Positions 1 to 13,598 of a DNA stretch of 64,000 nt are shown here, piece after piece (within the stretch, counting starts at the first letter, position 1; each line of letters begins with the position of its first letter). A program made the translations under genes and the position numbers. Source of the stretch: Schoenoplectus triqueter (Eukaryota > Streptophyta > Magnoliopsida > Poales > Cyperaceae). The notes below the pieces were generated by a model, which saw only the letters and a list, made by a program, of their open reading frames with translations, ran no database searches and was not told the origin of the DNA. The stretch is from positions 420,462 to 484,461 of the forward strand of contig CAXKVV010000282.1 in NCBI GenBank assembly GCA_964058805.1, given 5' to 3'.

Positions 1-218
1 AGATACTCAAGAACTTGGAGAAGCGACCGAAGAACATGAAGTACATGGCGCTTAACGGCTATCTGGATCCCCTCTTGACTAATCTTGTGGAAGGTATATC
101 TACTTGTTTAGCTTTCAGGTTCAAGTCAGGTTAAAGAGGTATCAACTACCAAGTTCAGTAGTATTTCCCTGTATTTTCGAGTAGTTATAGTGTACACTCA
201 ATTACATTTAATGCTTAC

Positions 219-260
<42 letters not shown>

Positions 261-3200
261 AAAATATAGCTAAAATTAAAAAATCATAATCGTGATGTTT
301 TTTTAATAATTTAAATAGAATTTGCATTAAATTTGGAATGATTTAGAGTTTAATTGGTTATCCATCACAGAGTCCCATTATTAAAATTTTAAAATTATAT
401 GATGAAAGACGATTTTTTTTAAAATTGGTTAAAAATTGATACACATTCTATCTAAACCATTACAATTATATATTTATAATTTTGATTTCTTAAGTTGACT
501 AATATTTCTCAAAAAAATGTAGCGTAAATAATGGATATACATAAAAGTTTGAATATACAACAAAATTACTCTTCTCAAAATATGAATAAATAAATAATAA
601 GTAGGTGTTCGACTTGGTGTCTTTAGGGCCGTCAATGACATCATTTTGGTCTTTTACCCAAATCGTATCGTACCTGATAAGACAAATATGAATAAGATTT
701 TATTTTCGTTAAGTTATTGGGTATGAGTATGGGTAAGAAAAAAAATTATTAACTTATCGGGTATGGATAAGAGTAAGGGGCTTTCATTACCCGCTATCCA
801 TTAGGTAAAGTATATAAATATATATAAATATAATTATTTTATATTTTTAATATATATATAGTTAAATTATATAAATATATATTGTAATAAGTATATGTTT
901 TTGATGACAATTACATAAAAAAATTATATAATTTTTATTATATTTAAAATATTAATCATTGTTACACTTTATTAGTATATTTATTTAAGAGTGGGGACCA
1001 CTCGACAATGTGTTATTTTAACAATTTTGATAATGGACTCTTAAATATATAGATAAAAAATCTTAAAAATGATAATTTTTTTATAAATGTGTTTTTGTAC
1101 CTATAGATTGGTGGTTATTCAAATTTCATGTAATTTCATTATTGTTTGATACTCCATCAAAGACTATCAAAATTTTATAAATTTTTTAATGATTCTAATT
1201 TAATGGTCTTTGATGGAGTATTAAACGATAATAAAATTACATCAAATTTGAATGACCACCAATCTATAGGTAGAAGAACACATTTATAATTTTTTTTTTA
1301 CATTTTTAAGATTTTTTGTCTATTTATTTAAGAGTTCATTGTCAAGATTGTCAAAATAATTCATTGTCAAGTGATCCCCACCCTTTATTTGATGTTATTT
1401 ATTTGTCTTAAATTATATAATTTTTTTATTAAATTATTTTTATTTTTACCTATTATCTACTATTATCCGTTCATTATTCGAAATCTTTAACAAATAAGGA
1501 TATAGTACAGATAAAAAAAACTTTCATGGATATAAATAAAATATAAATAATTTTTTTTAATAGTATGAATATAAAAATATTTCCATCCATATTCTATCCC
1601 ACCCTACTCATAGACAGGCCTAGGTGTCTTGGTGCCATGGAAGATCATTAAATCATTCTTGGGCAAGAACAATCTGTACCTCTTGATGCGTTTTCTGAGG
1701 CCCAAATTGGTTTGGACCCAAACAAAGCCTACAAGCCCATGCATGCTAAATTTGTGCGGTACTGGAAAGAGACGTTTATTTCTCTCTTGCATGCTTATTG
1801 CTTTGGCATTTACCATTTGTACTGCTGCTCTGATTTGAACGATAAGCATCTCAATCAGTTGTCATAAGAAAACTATAGCAGAATTTCTTATAGTTAAAGT
1901 GGCGTGTCGGATTTATTCAAACGATCCATATTTTAATAATACGGGGTATTTTTTAATTGTGGGTCTTACTTGCATGGACACAAAAAAACTATGGTACTAT
2001 TGTGCCACAGAAATAGTATGTGACAGTGGATGTGATTCCAGTCATAAAAGTACTTGGACCTCTTTATTTAAAAACTGCAGGATGAAGCAAAAAAGAAAGA
2101 AAGAAATCAGAATTTCATGGTGGGTGGAAATCTTAGGTGCACATGAAGTGTTTGATGAATTTCTTTTTAGAGTCTTGAATGGTGTTTGGCAAATTATTTC
2201 GCAGGCATTTCTATTGTTCAAAATATTCTTCCTCTGACATAGCCTTCTCCTGTTTTTGAGTCCAATATAATTGTATTATTTGAGCACAGTAAAGATCTAA
2301 TTCCAAAAAGAAAGAAGAACACAAAAATTGGCCAGAAAAATATGAAAGATATAGGAAAATAAAAATATGGCTCATGACTAGCGAAACAATATTGAAATCA
2401 GGTACTGAGGAGATGCAAATGGAGATGGTGGGTTACCTAAGTGAGCTGACACAGAAGCAGGACATTTGCTTCACAATCGCACAAGAAAGCCGTGCTTGTG
2501 AGGCTTTGATTCGCATGGTGCGTACCAAGGCTAACCCATCAGGTGCCACCACACCTGAAAGTGAAGTTGTTGCTTCCCCTGTAGATGCCAACAGATCGGC
2601 CGTGCGCAAGGCAGCATTTGATGTGCTTATTTCAATTTCCTCTCATAAGTCCCATGCAATGTCCCTAGTAGATGCTGGGGTTGTACCAGTAATGGTAGAG
2701 GAATTGTTTTTGAGAACTCCTGGAGATGGCAACCCCTTCCCTCCTAAGATTTCTGCTTCCGGCGTCCTTGCCAATTTGCTCGAGTCTGAACCAGATATTG
2801 ATCCGGACAAAATTCAGGTATTGTACTTGACAACACATGCATATTTTGAAAATGTTAGTACACAATATCTTGATGTTTTAGCATAAAAGACATGCTTATA
2901 TACACAGTTGCCTATCATATAAAAATGTTCCATTGTAAGTAAATATTCTTTGTTTTTTTTTTTAATTTATTTGTCAAAAAAAGCACCTAATGGATATAGC
3001 CAAAATGACCCTTCATTTCATTTCATTTCTGACATCAATTTTTCAGTATAGTGATTAAATTATTATAAGTTCAATCTTGCCTCTCTGTGTCTGTACAACA
3101 GGTTAACAAGAATGGCCACAAGCTCAGCTCACAGTACACTATGTATAACTTTGCTCATATGCTCAAGAGCTCCATGCCGGACCAGCTCAACATCAATGTA

Positions 3201-4915
3201 GTTCGTATCCTTCTCTCTCTGTCAGCAAAACCAAAACCACTAACCTCAATTGTGGCTGTAGCACGTGATACCGAGATGGTTCAAACAATTGTTGACCTCT
3301 TGGATGCGACATCAGAAGAGCTCTCTGTGGCTGCAGTGAAACTGCTAACTACGTTGTGCCCTCATATTGGTCACACCATAGCTGATCACCTGTGCAGTGC
3401 CCAGGGGCGACAAGGTAATTTAGTTATCAGGTTGGGGCCTGGTCGAATCAGGGAGAAGCATGCTGAATGGTCTAATTTCCTGGCCAAGCTTCCACATCAA
3501 AATATAACATTCAATTTGTATTTGCTTCATCAAGGCGCCATTCCAGTGGTTGTCAATCGAATTCATGAGATTTTGCATGGAGCATCAGCAAACAAGTAAG
3601 ATTGGAGATCTCTTTGACTTCAATTTTCATTGTTTTGTTTTATGGCTGTGTAAGATCAGTTACATTAAGAATATAAATACCAAATGACTGATTATTTCTG
3701 ACAGCCTCTTATCACTAGCATTTGCTTTGGGTAATGAATTGTGTTGCTAAATTCTATTGTCTAGAATAAACTAAGACTGGTATACTAGTGCTTGGATCAT
3801 TTTGAATTAAAAGAATTAAAAAACAGCTCCTAACTTTGTGTTTCATCTCTGAAGCTCCAAACTTTCTAGATATGCAAAGCCTTACCTGCTAGGCCTAGTC
3901 GGGATCATGGTTCGTTTCACGACAACAATGTATGATCCCGAGATAACGGCAGCTGTTATGGATAACCGCCTGATGTATGTCTTCAATGAACTCATGGTTC
4001 GCCACACACACTGTGAGGAGGTCCAGGAGCTTGTATGCATTGGGATCATGAACCTATCTTCACTATCCATCAACCTCTCCAAGCCATTTGAGGAGCAGAA
4101 GCAAGCTGTCAAAAGAAAGGGCTTCTTAAACAAGGTGCTCTCAAAAAGCACACAAAGAGAACTTCTAATGAAAGTCATGGTTCTGTGCCCAGTTCACCGT
4201 GGTGTATGCACCGTCGACGGCACGTTTTGCATTGTAGAGGCCGGTTCAGTTGAGAGACTCCTTTTTTGTCTTGAAAACGAGAACGAAAAGGTTGTGGATC
4301 CAGCTTTGGGGGCACTTAGCACATTACTTGATGATAAGGTCGACATTGAGAAGGGAGTACAGGTAATTTTAACCAACTAATTCTGTTAACTTTATTTAAT
4401 TAATCCTTAACATGAATTCAGATTACATGAGAAATATCCAAATATTATGCCCGTAGACTCCTACACAAGGATGCTAATGCTCAGGTCTACAACATACGAA
4501 ATATTAATCAGGATTGACAATTTTCGCCTCAGTTTCTCCTGATTCAATGTCACATGAACCAATAACATGCTCAAATCAAAGCTCAGAAAAAGAGAACAGG
4601 TCAACATTCATGTTTGCTTTGTAATTTTAACAGATACTACATGAACGGGACGGGATACACCGTGTGTTAAGGGTCTTGAGGGAGCACAAAGAGGAGTCAA
4701 TTTGTTACAAGGCCTTCTGGATTATTGAGAGGTGCTTGTTGAGAGGCAGTGAGGAGGTGGTCAAGGAGATAAGTTCCAGTCGGGTGCTGCCAGGTCGGCT
4801 TGTGAGTGCATTTCACAGTGGAGATGTGAACATGAGGAAGGTCGCTGACAGCATACTACAGCGGTTGGACCACATGCCCGATCAGTCAAGGAGCTTTGCA
4901 TCCATGGAAATGTAA
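1..4915 (+). CDS. U-box E3 ubiquitin ligase, PUB43/PUB44-like (3' part)
   Basis: Five exons can be joined in frame: before 1 to 93, 2402-2817, 3102-3595, 3870-4362 and 4634-4915 (TAA). All introns are GT-AG, and together they give about 591 C-terminal residues. The first exon reads LKNLEKRPKNMKYMALNGYL and continues over the intron into GTEEMQMEMVGYLSEL, an armadillo-repeat pattern. Later exons carry LVGIMVRFTTT and a Cys-rich stretch ending CPVHRGVCTVDGTFC. This matches my memory of the C-terminal half of Arabidopsis PUB43/PUB44 (SAUL1), plant E3 ligases with an N-terminal U-box and C-terminal ARM repeats acting in senescence and immunity. The U-box itself lies upstream of the window. Arabidopsis SAUL1 is about 800 residues, so roughly a quarter is missing on the left. 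The 2.3-kb intron is expanded by repeats. No frameshift or stop was seen. Paralogue assignment (43, 44 or another) is uncertain. Confidence 0.88.
221..257. repeat. (TA)n microsatellite
   Basis: About 18 TA units in the first intron of the PUB-like gene. Simple-sequence repeat, visible directly. Confidence 0.95.
991..1381. mobile_element. Palindromic MITE-like element in the PUB intron
   Basis: The two ends are inverted copies: GTGGGGACCACTCGACAATG on the left against the reverse complement of the right end, GTGGGGATCACTTGACAATG. The inner arms also pair (ACCTATAGATTGGTGG with CCACCAATCTATAGGT), making a near-full-length palindrome of about 390 bp with no coding capacity. Related arms occur at 19781-20110 and 20135-20400. 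No clean target-site duplication was identified. It is a non-autonomous inverted-repeat element, superfamily unknown. Confidence 0.7.
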
Positions 4916-7454
4916 AATTACTTTAACTTAATTCTGATGCCTTTTCTCTGTATGTATTGTAGCAATAGTACATTTTTTTTATCTTCTTTTTGTAAGGTTG
5001 GCAGTTTGGATTGAATTGCTATCATAAAAAATTGCATTTCTGTAATCTGTTTGCTTTATTTGAAAGCTGTTATTCAACTAAGTTGAAATATTATCTGGAT
5101 ATAAAAAAGGAAATATGTAAGGCAACACCAAAGAGGAAAAAGAACCAAGAAATTTGCAAAAGACGAGAGAGAGGTATGGACTTAAGACTGTAGAGCCGGT
5201 TCATGGCATCTACCATACAGAATTTTTATAGTGTCAGGAATAATTTCCAAGATCTTTTTAAATGAGCATTAAATAAATTATAATTTTAATAATAGGGAAA
5301 ATTAGATATGTATCAATTCTTTAAATTTGAATATTTATTCATTGAAAATTTACTTAATTTGTTATTTACTCAGAGGATGAATCTTTATTAAATAAACATT
5401 AAAATTCAAAAAAAAAAAATTGTATGATCAAACCATCCTTCCATGTAATTTTTTTCTCTTTCCTTTCTATCTATTTTCATGAGCGATTGATTTTTTATTT
5501 CTCTTTCACTCATATATCGTAAACTTAAAATTAAATCTCTCCCATGCCACTCCTCTCTCTCCTCTTCCATTTGCCCCTTACTTCTTTGTTTCGTGCTTAT
5601 TTTTCGTAATACTAACTAGATATGACAGTCATTCTAGTGTTATTTGTTTGTTACCATAACAACAATTCCCTTAAAAAATAATGTATGTATTTTCTCAACA
5701 TACTTTTAATGCCTCAAATATAAAAAGGATGGAGGAGTCCCATTGTTTAACAGTAAAAACATATTTACATAACAAAAAGAAAATGAATTAGACAGGAAGG
5801 TCAGTTTGGTTATATAATTTTTTATTAAATTTTAATGTTAATTTATTAAGAATTGATGAAATTTTTTTCAATGAACCAAATTTTCATTGATACATATCTA
5901 ATTTTTCCTTAATAATAAGTATTAAATAATCAAAATCCGCGTCAGTCGTAGTGACATTTTTTCTCAAACGCATCAGTGAGACTGACGTCTTTCCACTTAT
6001 GTATTTTTTTTAATATTTGTATGAGGGGGAATTGTTTTAGAGGGGACAAATATTTCCACAAACTGATGTGTTTGTGGAAAAATGTTACTATAACTGACAT
6101 ATTTGTGGAAAGACGTCACTGTACTGATGTGTCTATATTGCACCAATAAAACTAATGTATTGCCATATTTATTATTCAAATTTAATTATTTAATATTTAT
6201 TATTAAAATTATGATATATTTAATACACATTTAAAAAATCACGGCCAATTTTCAATGCAATAAAGAGCCAACAATACTCTTTAACGGGAGATCTCCGCCA
6301 ACTCATTCTAATACTTTTGGATATCAGCAGCTTTTTATTTAACTGCAATATTTTAACATGTTGACACGTTGTATTTTGAAATTTTGTATTAATTACTAAA
6401 CGACCCTGCAATTTTTGGTTCATTTGAGCTCAGGACTGTCTTATTATTTGGCTCAGTTAATGGGATTATTCCTTTGTCGTGCGTGTAGCATTGTAATCAT
6501 TCTCTATCAAACAAACCCACAAAAAGACAAATAATTAATGAAACAAAGCAGTGTCTGTAATCAGTACTATGCCCTTGCAACCATTCAAAATGACTATTTT
6601 GGCAGTGAAAATGACTGAAAACTGAAAGGCATCCGTTATTAAAAGGATTCTGATGTTAATAAACTTCGATTTTATATATCATCCTTGAGGCTAACAATAT
6701 GATAAAATTCTTTTTCAGTGGGCTCAGAACATGTTTTGCTAAATGTCCTGGTCTCTGTAATCTTCCAGGAATTATTTCTGAAATCGGCATGTGTTTCATT
6801 AGAAGAAATCAAATATTAGTTTCTAAAGGTTCTTTTCTCAAAAATACCGGTGCGCTTAAGTGCTTTATACCTTTGTCTACTCTTTCAATCCATATATCGT
6901 GTATCAGGGAGGAAATTGATTGAGAACTTATCTTATCATTTGCAACCAATGCCAGTAAATATGGATTTGGGTTGCTTGTTGAGTGTTGACTTTTGATTTT
7001 TCTTTAGAATCTTCAAACTAATGAAAGATCAAATGTGAACCTTTTTCAAAAAGAAACCTTGATCAGAAAGAAAAGAAAGTTAAGTAAACACCAGCATGCT
7101 GTCGTGAATGATTGATTTTTCAATTCAGTAAATAGATATTTGATAAAGAAGATCAATATAGTTATGTTCATACTATGTATTCAGAAAGGTACTGATAATA
7201 TTCACATCAAAGGCTTTTCATGAGAAACCCTTTTGTAATTGAACATAGACATTCTGTCTTTCTACACTAGCACTCCATAATTGCATATCTATTTTTCCAA
7301 AAAAAAGGACACTACTAGAAGTATACACAGCTCTTTTGCCGATATAAAATCAATTTTTAATTCAATTACTGAGTTTTCTTTTGTGAAACATCAGCCAGGT
7401 AAGCCAGATAGATTTTATTTGTGAAACTCAATACTTAACTTATTCGGTCTGGGT
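4916..7454. other. Intergenic region between two convergent genes
   Basis: The first few hundred bases should hold the PUB 3' UTR, and the right edge should hold the bHLH 3' UTR. The middle contains an inverted-repeat element (listed separately) and, at about 5940-6150, a degenerate repeat of a motif resembling ACTGATGTGTTTGTGGAAA. No further gene was seen; the short reading frames are not supported by codon pattern or splice signals. Confidence 0.6.
5290..5917. mobile_element. Inverted-repeat element, non-autonomous
   Basis: The left end contains GGGAAAATTAGATATGTATC. The right end, reverse-complemented, reads GGAAAAATTAGATATGTATC. The arms continue to match imperfectly inward (attaaattttaatgtt-type sequence near 5390 and 5830). 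There is no open reading frame of note. Boundaries are approximate and the superfamily unknown. Confidence 0.55.
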
Positions 7455-10031
7455 TTAACTGTTTAAATCTTGATAAGCGGCTTGCATTACATTTTGATAG
7501 TTCCCATCCCAGGCATTGGTAATCTGCTTGCAAGAGAGGAAAAAAAGAAGAAGAAGAAATATAGTTACATACTTATATCTTCTGGATTTGTGTGTTTTAT
7601 GTGCGTGTGTGTGTGGTGTGCATTAATCTATTAGAACCTGAGGCAGAGGCTCTTTTAGACCATTGTTAGAGATCAGTTGAGCATTAGCTATTCTTCTAAG
7701 TGCGTCAGATGGGTTAACAATGCCAGCCATACCGGCATGCAGCAGATTTTGCTGAGAATGATGCAATTGGGTTTGACCTGATTCTGGTAAGTAGCCCATG
7801 GAGGATGATGGGCCCACATGGGGGTTGAATAACTGCTTGAGACAAAAGTTCAGAAGAAAAAGAGATTAAATAATTTACACCGATTGTTATTTCTTTTGCA
7901 AACCAAGATTGCAATACTGGCAGTACTAGAGTAATTCAGGCCTAAATGTACTTTATAGTTTATACTGACTGCTGTTTTATCAGCACTGCAGCTATTGTAC
8001 CTATGTTTGTGTATCAGAGTATGCATCACAATGGTGCAGACAATTTTGAAATAAACTGTATGCATATAATGAAGACCAAGATTGGACTGACAGTTGACAA
8101 CACAGGCTGGTATTTTGTACATACCATTAAATACTATTATAATATGCCAAAAGTTCACTTACACTTTTGGAAAGAATGCCTTCTATGTTGAAGTCAAGCC
8201 GTGGGTTTATGGCTGAGATTTTCATTGATAAAAACTGCAAAATAAAAATAAATATCAATAACCTAATTATGAAGTTAATGCAAGTAGCAAGAAATAAACA
8301 AATTAAATCCATACCTCCACCTGCTGTTGTAAAGATTGCACATAGTTGATTATTTCATCCAGCATGACAGCCTTTCCTGTCACCTTAAAATCAGAAAATT
8401 CAATTAAAATTATTGCAAACCTGCCTTGGTACCATATTATTCTGCAAATCCTAATTTAGGTTATTGAAATTTGGGTTTCGTTTAAACTCTAAACTTTCTA
8501 TTAGTTAGTTGTGTAAGTAAAAATGAAAATTCAGTTCAAACCAATTTTAACAAGATATTACATTAAATTCATAATCACTAAGGTATGGCCGTATGGGTAT
8601 AGTGTTTTACCAGTAAGGCAAAGTACAAGTAAAGCCGAAGCAAAATAAAATAGAGGACGCCGTACTTTACTGCAGCCAGGCACTAGGTCTTGGAGATACT
8701 TCATCCTCTCACTAATTTTTTCTCTCCTTACCTAAACATAAACAAACACAAAAAAATACTATTTAAATAACAACTGATACAAGGTGCTGAATTGCAAATA
8801 CAATTTATATACAGGAAAGACAATATTACCCTTTCAGCAAGACTGTGACTGTTAGTCGCTTGGCCACGACGAGCCCTGACATGAACGTACTCTTCCTTGT
8901 TAGCTACATCTGATCCATCCTTTCTATTATTTTCACTAGGTTTCTTTTCTTCTCCTTTGTCCTCTTTGTCAGAAATCTCTCTTGCACAATTAACAACCGG
9001 AGATTGTTGGTCTCCCTCCCCTTGATTCACCTCATTTTCCTTCAATTTTACAAAATTGTTTTTGACACTTCCGTTTAACAACTCTTGACTTTTGAAAATG
9101 TTTTGACACTCAACAGGATTTAACATACCTTTTTTCTTGTGGACCCTATATTTTTAGGTAAAAATGCTTTTTTTTTATAGTAGGTTTGGTTATTTGTTAA
9201 TTGGTTTTGAAGCGTCAAGCTTGATAAATTTAAAACATTTTGTGAATCAAACCGACAAATTTTCTGCTGTTAGAAAAAAAAATATACATGCATTGTTAGT
9301 CTCATATGTTGATTATGCGTCAAGTTATACAATATAAAAAAGTATCATTTAATATTCTATCAAAAACTATTAAATGTATAGACCGTTCCAATTTAAAATT
9401 TTTAGTATACTTTCCGCGAATAATTGTCAATAAATCTCAAAACTCTTTTATTTCATTTTAAGTGTCCACTTTACCTTTTTTATGTCAACATCATTAAATC
9501 ATTCCATTTGCGCTCTGTTCATTTACAAAATAAGTGTAATACGATTGGAAATGAATTTACCTGATGATGGGTTTTCTTTCTCTTCTTAGCATTTACTACA
9601 CTGGTTCCATCTTCTTGGCCACAGCCTCCACTGGAAGTATGACCTCCAGTTTCATTCCTCTCCGTTCCTCTCTTATTACTACCACCTTTAAACAAATTAT
9701 CTGTTCTCTTACTCTGATCAAGCACAGAATTGTTAGTGGAACCCAACATTGCACTCACATTGGCCCCATTAAAGCACGAGTACTTTGCGGCTCGTTCGAT
9801 AAATGACGAATCAGCTTGTATGTCAGAGAGGCTAGGTGGGAAAAAAGAACCCATTTTGGGGAATTGGCACAATAAGTTTTGATCCCATCCCAAAATGGGA
9901 CCTGGAGGTCCTGGCATTTCATTCCAAGAGAGATCTGGCATGCTGATACCAGCCAGAAAACCAGCATTTTGGTAGTTTAACCGGTACCCATTTCTCTCCA
10001 ACTCAAATTTATCCTTGTCATTTACTTCCAT
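7455..10031 (-). CDS. bHLH transcription factor, subfamily XII (bHLH49/62/78-like)
   Basis: Seven exons join in frame with GT-AG introns: 10031-9561, 9135-8830, 8731-8666, 8383-8315, 8234-8163, 7832-7638 and 7523-7455 (TAA), giving about 415 residues. The start is the ATG at 10031 (MEVNDKDKFELERNGYRLN). Near residue 152 is a basic cluster, AKKRKK, probably a nuclear signal. The basic region crosses exons 2 and 3, ARRGQATNSHSLAERVRREK, with the His-Glu-Arg triad expected for G-box/E-box binding. Helix-loop-helix follows in exons 3-4 (ISERMKYLQDLVPGCSK, then AVMLDEIINYVQSLQQQVE) and continues into exon 5 (NPRLDFNIEGILSK). This order and the very small bHLH exons are typical of Arabidopsis bHLH49/62/74/78/CIB-type growth regulators. 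The last exon ends in a short acidic/amide-rich tail. Its acceptor is a CAG/AAG tandem, so one Gln is optional. Exact orthologue not determined. Confidence 0.9.
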
Positions 10032-10632
10032 TTGCAAAGGAAATTTCTGTGGCTTAGAAAAGAGCAAGCTTGTTAATGAACTTAGTGAAAATCAAGGAAG
10101 GGAAGAAGAAGGAAATACTTAAGTTTTTTTATATTTCCTTCTGCTTTTTATAATATGTAGCCGCCAGTGGTGAAGCACGGAGAATTGAAATAAAAATATG
10201 AGGTGAAAAGGGGACATAAAACAGCTGTAACCAGCTGAGGTGAAAAGAATAAGCCAGGAGAGAATCTCTAAAAGGTGTGAGAAATGAAACAATTCTATCA
10301 GAGATCACAGGAATAAAAATCTAATCTCCTCTTTGATCTATTCTCTCTCCCTCTCTCCCCTCTGCGTTTAGATAAAGCTGTAAAGCGCTGTACAAAAGAG
10401 AAATAATTGAAGTGGAACCATGAGAAACTAACCAACCGCTCTCTCTTGGTCTCTCTTTAATTTCTTCCAACTCTGAACCTACTTCGTCAGAAAAAAAATG
10501 GGAGAAAGAAAAGAGACAAGAAAAGATACCAACTTTAGATTCCTTTCCCTGTTTCAGCCTTTCCTGTTGGAAACCAGTTAAACTAAAACGCTTCTTTCAT
10601 ACGAGAGAGAGAGAGAGAGAGCGAGAGGTTTG

Positions 10633-10640
10633 TATTTATA
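10633..10640 (-). promoter_or_regulatory. TATA box of the bHLH gene
   Basis: On the minus strand the motif reads CTATAAATAC, about 600 bp upstream of the start codon. It is followed by a (GA/CT)n tract (10603-10628) that would lie at or just after the transcription start, as is common in plant core promoters. This predicts a long 5' leader of roughly 570 bases (10032-10605), possibly spliced. Confidence 0.6.
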
Positions 10641-10696
10641 GACATGGCTGTACGAGAGAGTGTAGATTTCTCTGCCTAAAAGGGTATTGACTATTG

Positions 10697-11627
10697 AGTA
10701 AAGTACAAACAGCCCTTACATTTGCACTCACATTTCAAACAAACTCAAAATTGAACAAAAATCCTGTTATTTAAGAGTATCCACATGACGATTGTCAGAA
10801 ATAAAATTTTATGTTACGTCATAAAATTGATATTTTCTTTTAAGAGTGACATCTCTGAATAGAATGAAATTGTTAAAATGGCACCGTCGTAATTAATTTT
10901 CTGCTTCTCCGCTAACGTGGCTTGTCAAATTTAGATAATTATTTAATTTTGTTTAGTCTCTGCATCTCTGAAATTTAAATGATAATTGTCAAATGAGATT
11001 TAACAATCAATTTAACAATGAGATGCGGATGCTCTTATATTCAAATTTTTCATTAAAAAAATTGGAAAGTTCAATATACTCATTTTTTTCCTTAAAAATT
11101 CAAAATAAAAGATTTTTATTTGAAGTTTCATAGAATTCCATTTGTTTTCTTTATTTTTCTCATTTTTGTTAAAAAAAAATCTATCATAAAATTAGTATTT
11201 TTCATATAAAACTAATGATTTAGATCGTACATTTTATCGTCTCTAAGATAATATTTTTCAAATTATATGCAAAATAAATTAATTTCGAGGTTCAAGCATT
11301 ATAATATGACAACTGGATATTAGAATGATTTGATGTGATGAAATACAAGTTATTCTCAATGTAAAAATAAAATATTATTCATGCATAATATTTAAATACT
11401 AAACTATCAATAATATGGACTGTTATTTGAATAAAAAATATTTATCATTGAATATTAAATAAAAATAAGGACGCATATTTCTATTTTCATAATTTTCAAT
11501 GATTAAATTGAAGAGGGCTTGCAACTATTTAGAAAATGTAAGGGAAATTTTTTCCAATTTGAAAATGTAGGGGGTATTTGAAACTTGAGTGCAAATGTAA
11601 GGAGGTGTTTGTACTTTACTCTATTAG
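10697..11627. mobile_element. Terminal-inverted-repeat element with a nested MITE
   Basis: The left end reads GAGTAAAGTACAAACAGCCC and then TTACATTTGCACTCA. The right end, reverse-complemented, reads GAGTAAAGTACAAACACCTC and then TTACATTTGCACTCA. The interior is non-coding and AT-rich, and contains a second element (10772-11037). It sits right at the bHLH promoter, 50-60 bp upstream of the TATA box, so it may supply or alter upstream regulatory sequence. Confidence 0.55.
10772..11037. mobile_element. MITE, TAAGAGYATCC family, copy 1
   Basis: The left end is TAAGAGTATCCACAT. The right end, reverse-complemented, is TAAGAGCATCCGCATCT. The interior shares blocks with 18673-18962 (CTGACGTG- and TTTAGACAATTAT-type sequence before TAGTCTCT). 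Nested inside the larger inverted-repeat element. No coding capacity. Confidence 0.65.
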
Positions 11628-11639
11628 ATATAAAATCCA

Positions 11640-13200
11640 CGTTTTCTTCCAAATATATACTAAGTTTAATAAATAATAAATGATAATACTGAATTTTATT
11701 TCTCAAGTTAGTCATGAGAATACGAATACATAATATAGCAAAACGACTTCTTTTATTAGCATCATATTTTTTTGGCATCCTCCCAAATTGTGGGTGTTTT
11801 TGCTTGGTCAAATTCAACCTAGTTGAAGAGAGGAGGATTTAGATCAAAGATAGCGCCTTCAATTGAAATTATAAAATTAATCACAAAACTGAAGTATCTC
11901 GCAAATCAGGTCTATAATTGGATTAATTATTTAGACATTATATAAATTTGAATAATTGGATCTATTTCAAAAAAAGGACCCAAATGCAGCTAAATTATAA
12001 CCACCTATTTTTTATTACTCCAAACACAATTGCAAAATTATAAGTTAACAAAATCTAAGTATGCTGCAAGGGATGATTCTAAAAGGAGGCACCGTCACTT
12101 GAAAGTTGAAACTAGGGAATAATAAGGGAATATAAAAATATAATTGAAAAAGTACATGGAGAGGTATCTTAGCTACCTGGGATCTTTGTTTAATAACTCC
12201 TAGGATTAATCTTTTTAAATTGTTGTTATGTACGCTTTGGCTTTGCTTTGGGAGAAGCCTTTAATTATGCTGTTCAACTTTGTAACTTTTACTCAACACG
12301 CCATTGTTAATTAGCTTGCAGTGGGCTAGCTAGAACTCTGACATTTCCAACTGTTCCCACCATTTGTTTTTCTTTCTGTGTGAAAATAGGTCTATTACTA
12401 GAAATGGTTGAGGCATTAACCAAAAGAAAACGCGTGGATAACATTGCATCCACTAATCAAACATGTCATTTGATCAACTGCATCATTTATGTAAGCTACA
12501 GTTATTGTTAGCTCAAGTTTGAAAGTATTTGAACAATATTCTAACTTAATTCAAAATAGCTTCATATGTAAATGTTCTTTTTTCCTTTTTGATAAAAATG
12601 ACTTCAATAAGCCATTCCATTAACATGAAGTTTTATAATTATAGATGCAAGATCTCTACTTAACAGAAGCATCTGTGAGACTATATATCCTACTCCCGTT
12701 GATCTATATATGGTATTGCAATATATAAATATGTTATATATTATAAAGTATCTGATAAACTACAAGTCTCATACAGATGATAATAATGAATCTTATCTCT
12801 TTTAGAAAAACACAAATTCAAATCATATAATTTTTTTACATCTAAAAGGGGCAAAAAAAAAACGCTAGGACTAACACGGGCCGTTGGAAAATCTATAGCA
12901 TCTAATTGATACTACGATATGCAATACTCTTTTTTTAGGTATAGATAAATTTACCACATTTTAATATGATTTCAACAAAATACTAGTTAATGATTAAATT
13001 TTTAAATATGGGTCTCTTCTTCTGGAATTAGTGAGAAAAAGATTTATTCCGACAGAAATATATCAAACATGAGTGAAAATCGATGAAAGATAATGAGAAG
13101 AATGTGAGTTATCTTCTTTCATGGAAAATACTTTCTTCCGGAAGAAGGAGAAGAAATTACGGCAAAAGTCCATCTAATAATAATAATAATTATTATTATT
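11640..13200. other. Gene-free AT-rich stretch
   Basis: I see no credible gene, RNA gene or clear repeat boundary here. Short reading frames lack splice support. Only scattered A/T homopolymers stand out, with an (AAT)n/(ATT)n palindrome at about 13175-13203. Confidence 0.5.
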
Positions 13201-13204
13201 ATTA

Positions 13205-13598
13205 GAATTAGGCTATGGTGCTTTGCAAAGTATAAAAGCGTTGTGTGTTTTGCGCTCTATTTTTAATTTTAAGTCAAAAATGATCGATCCAAACAGCTCA
13301 ATCTAATCTCCATATCAAAATCTATTAGTAAACAAAATTTTATATTTTTTGGAATTTATTTGCTATTTTTTTGGATAGGGAGAAAATCATTATTTTTGGA
13401 TGAACTAGAATTCTCAGATCAACTCATTTTCTCCTTATCAGAAAAAAATTCTAAATATATATATATATTTTGGTTTATTAATATATTTTTATATGAAGAT
13501 TAGATTGAACGGTTTGGATCGATTATTTCTGACTTGAAATTAAAAATAGAACGCAAAGCACACAACGTCTCTGTGTTTTGGCACCATAGTCAGACTCA
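13205..13598. mobile_element. Palindromic MITE, GGCTATGGTG ends
   Basis: The ends are TAGGCTATGGTGCTTTGC and the inverse of GGCACCATAGTC. The subterminal arms also pair (GCGTTGTGTG with CACACAACG; GCGCTCTATTTTTAAT with ATTAAAAATAGAACGC). It is flanked by ATT-type simple repeats. The interior segment beginning AATGATCGATCCAAAC recurs in the element at 56879-57316, whose ends differ. No coding capacity. Confidence 0.7.

Noticed and set aside
1..4915. Possibility that the PUB-like gene is a pseudogene because of its 2.3-kb repeat-filled intron
   Set aside because: All five exons are open and in phase with GT-AG borders, so intron expansion is the simpler view.
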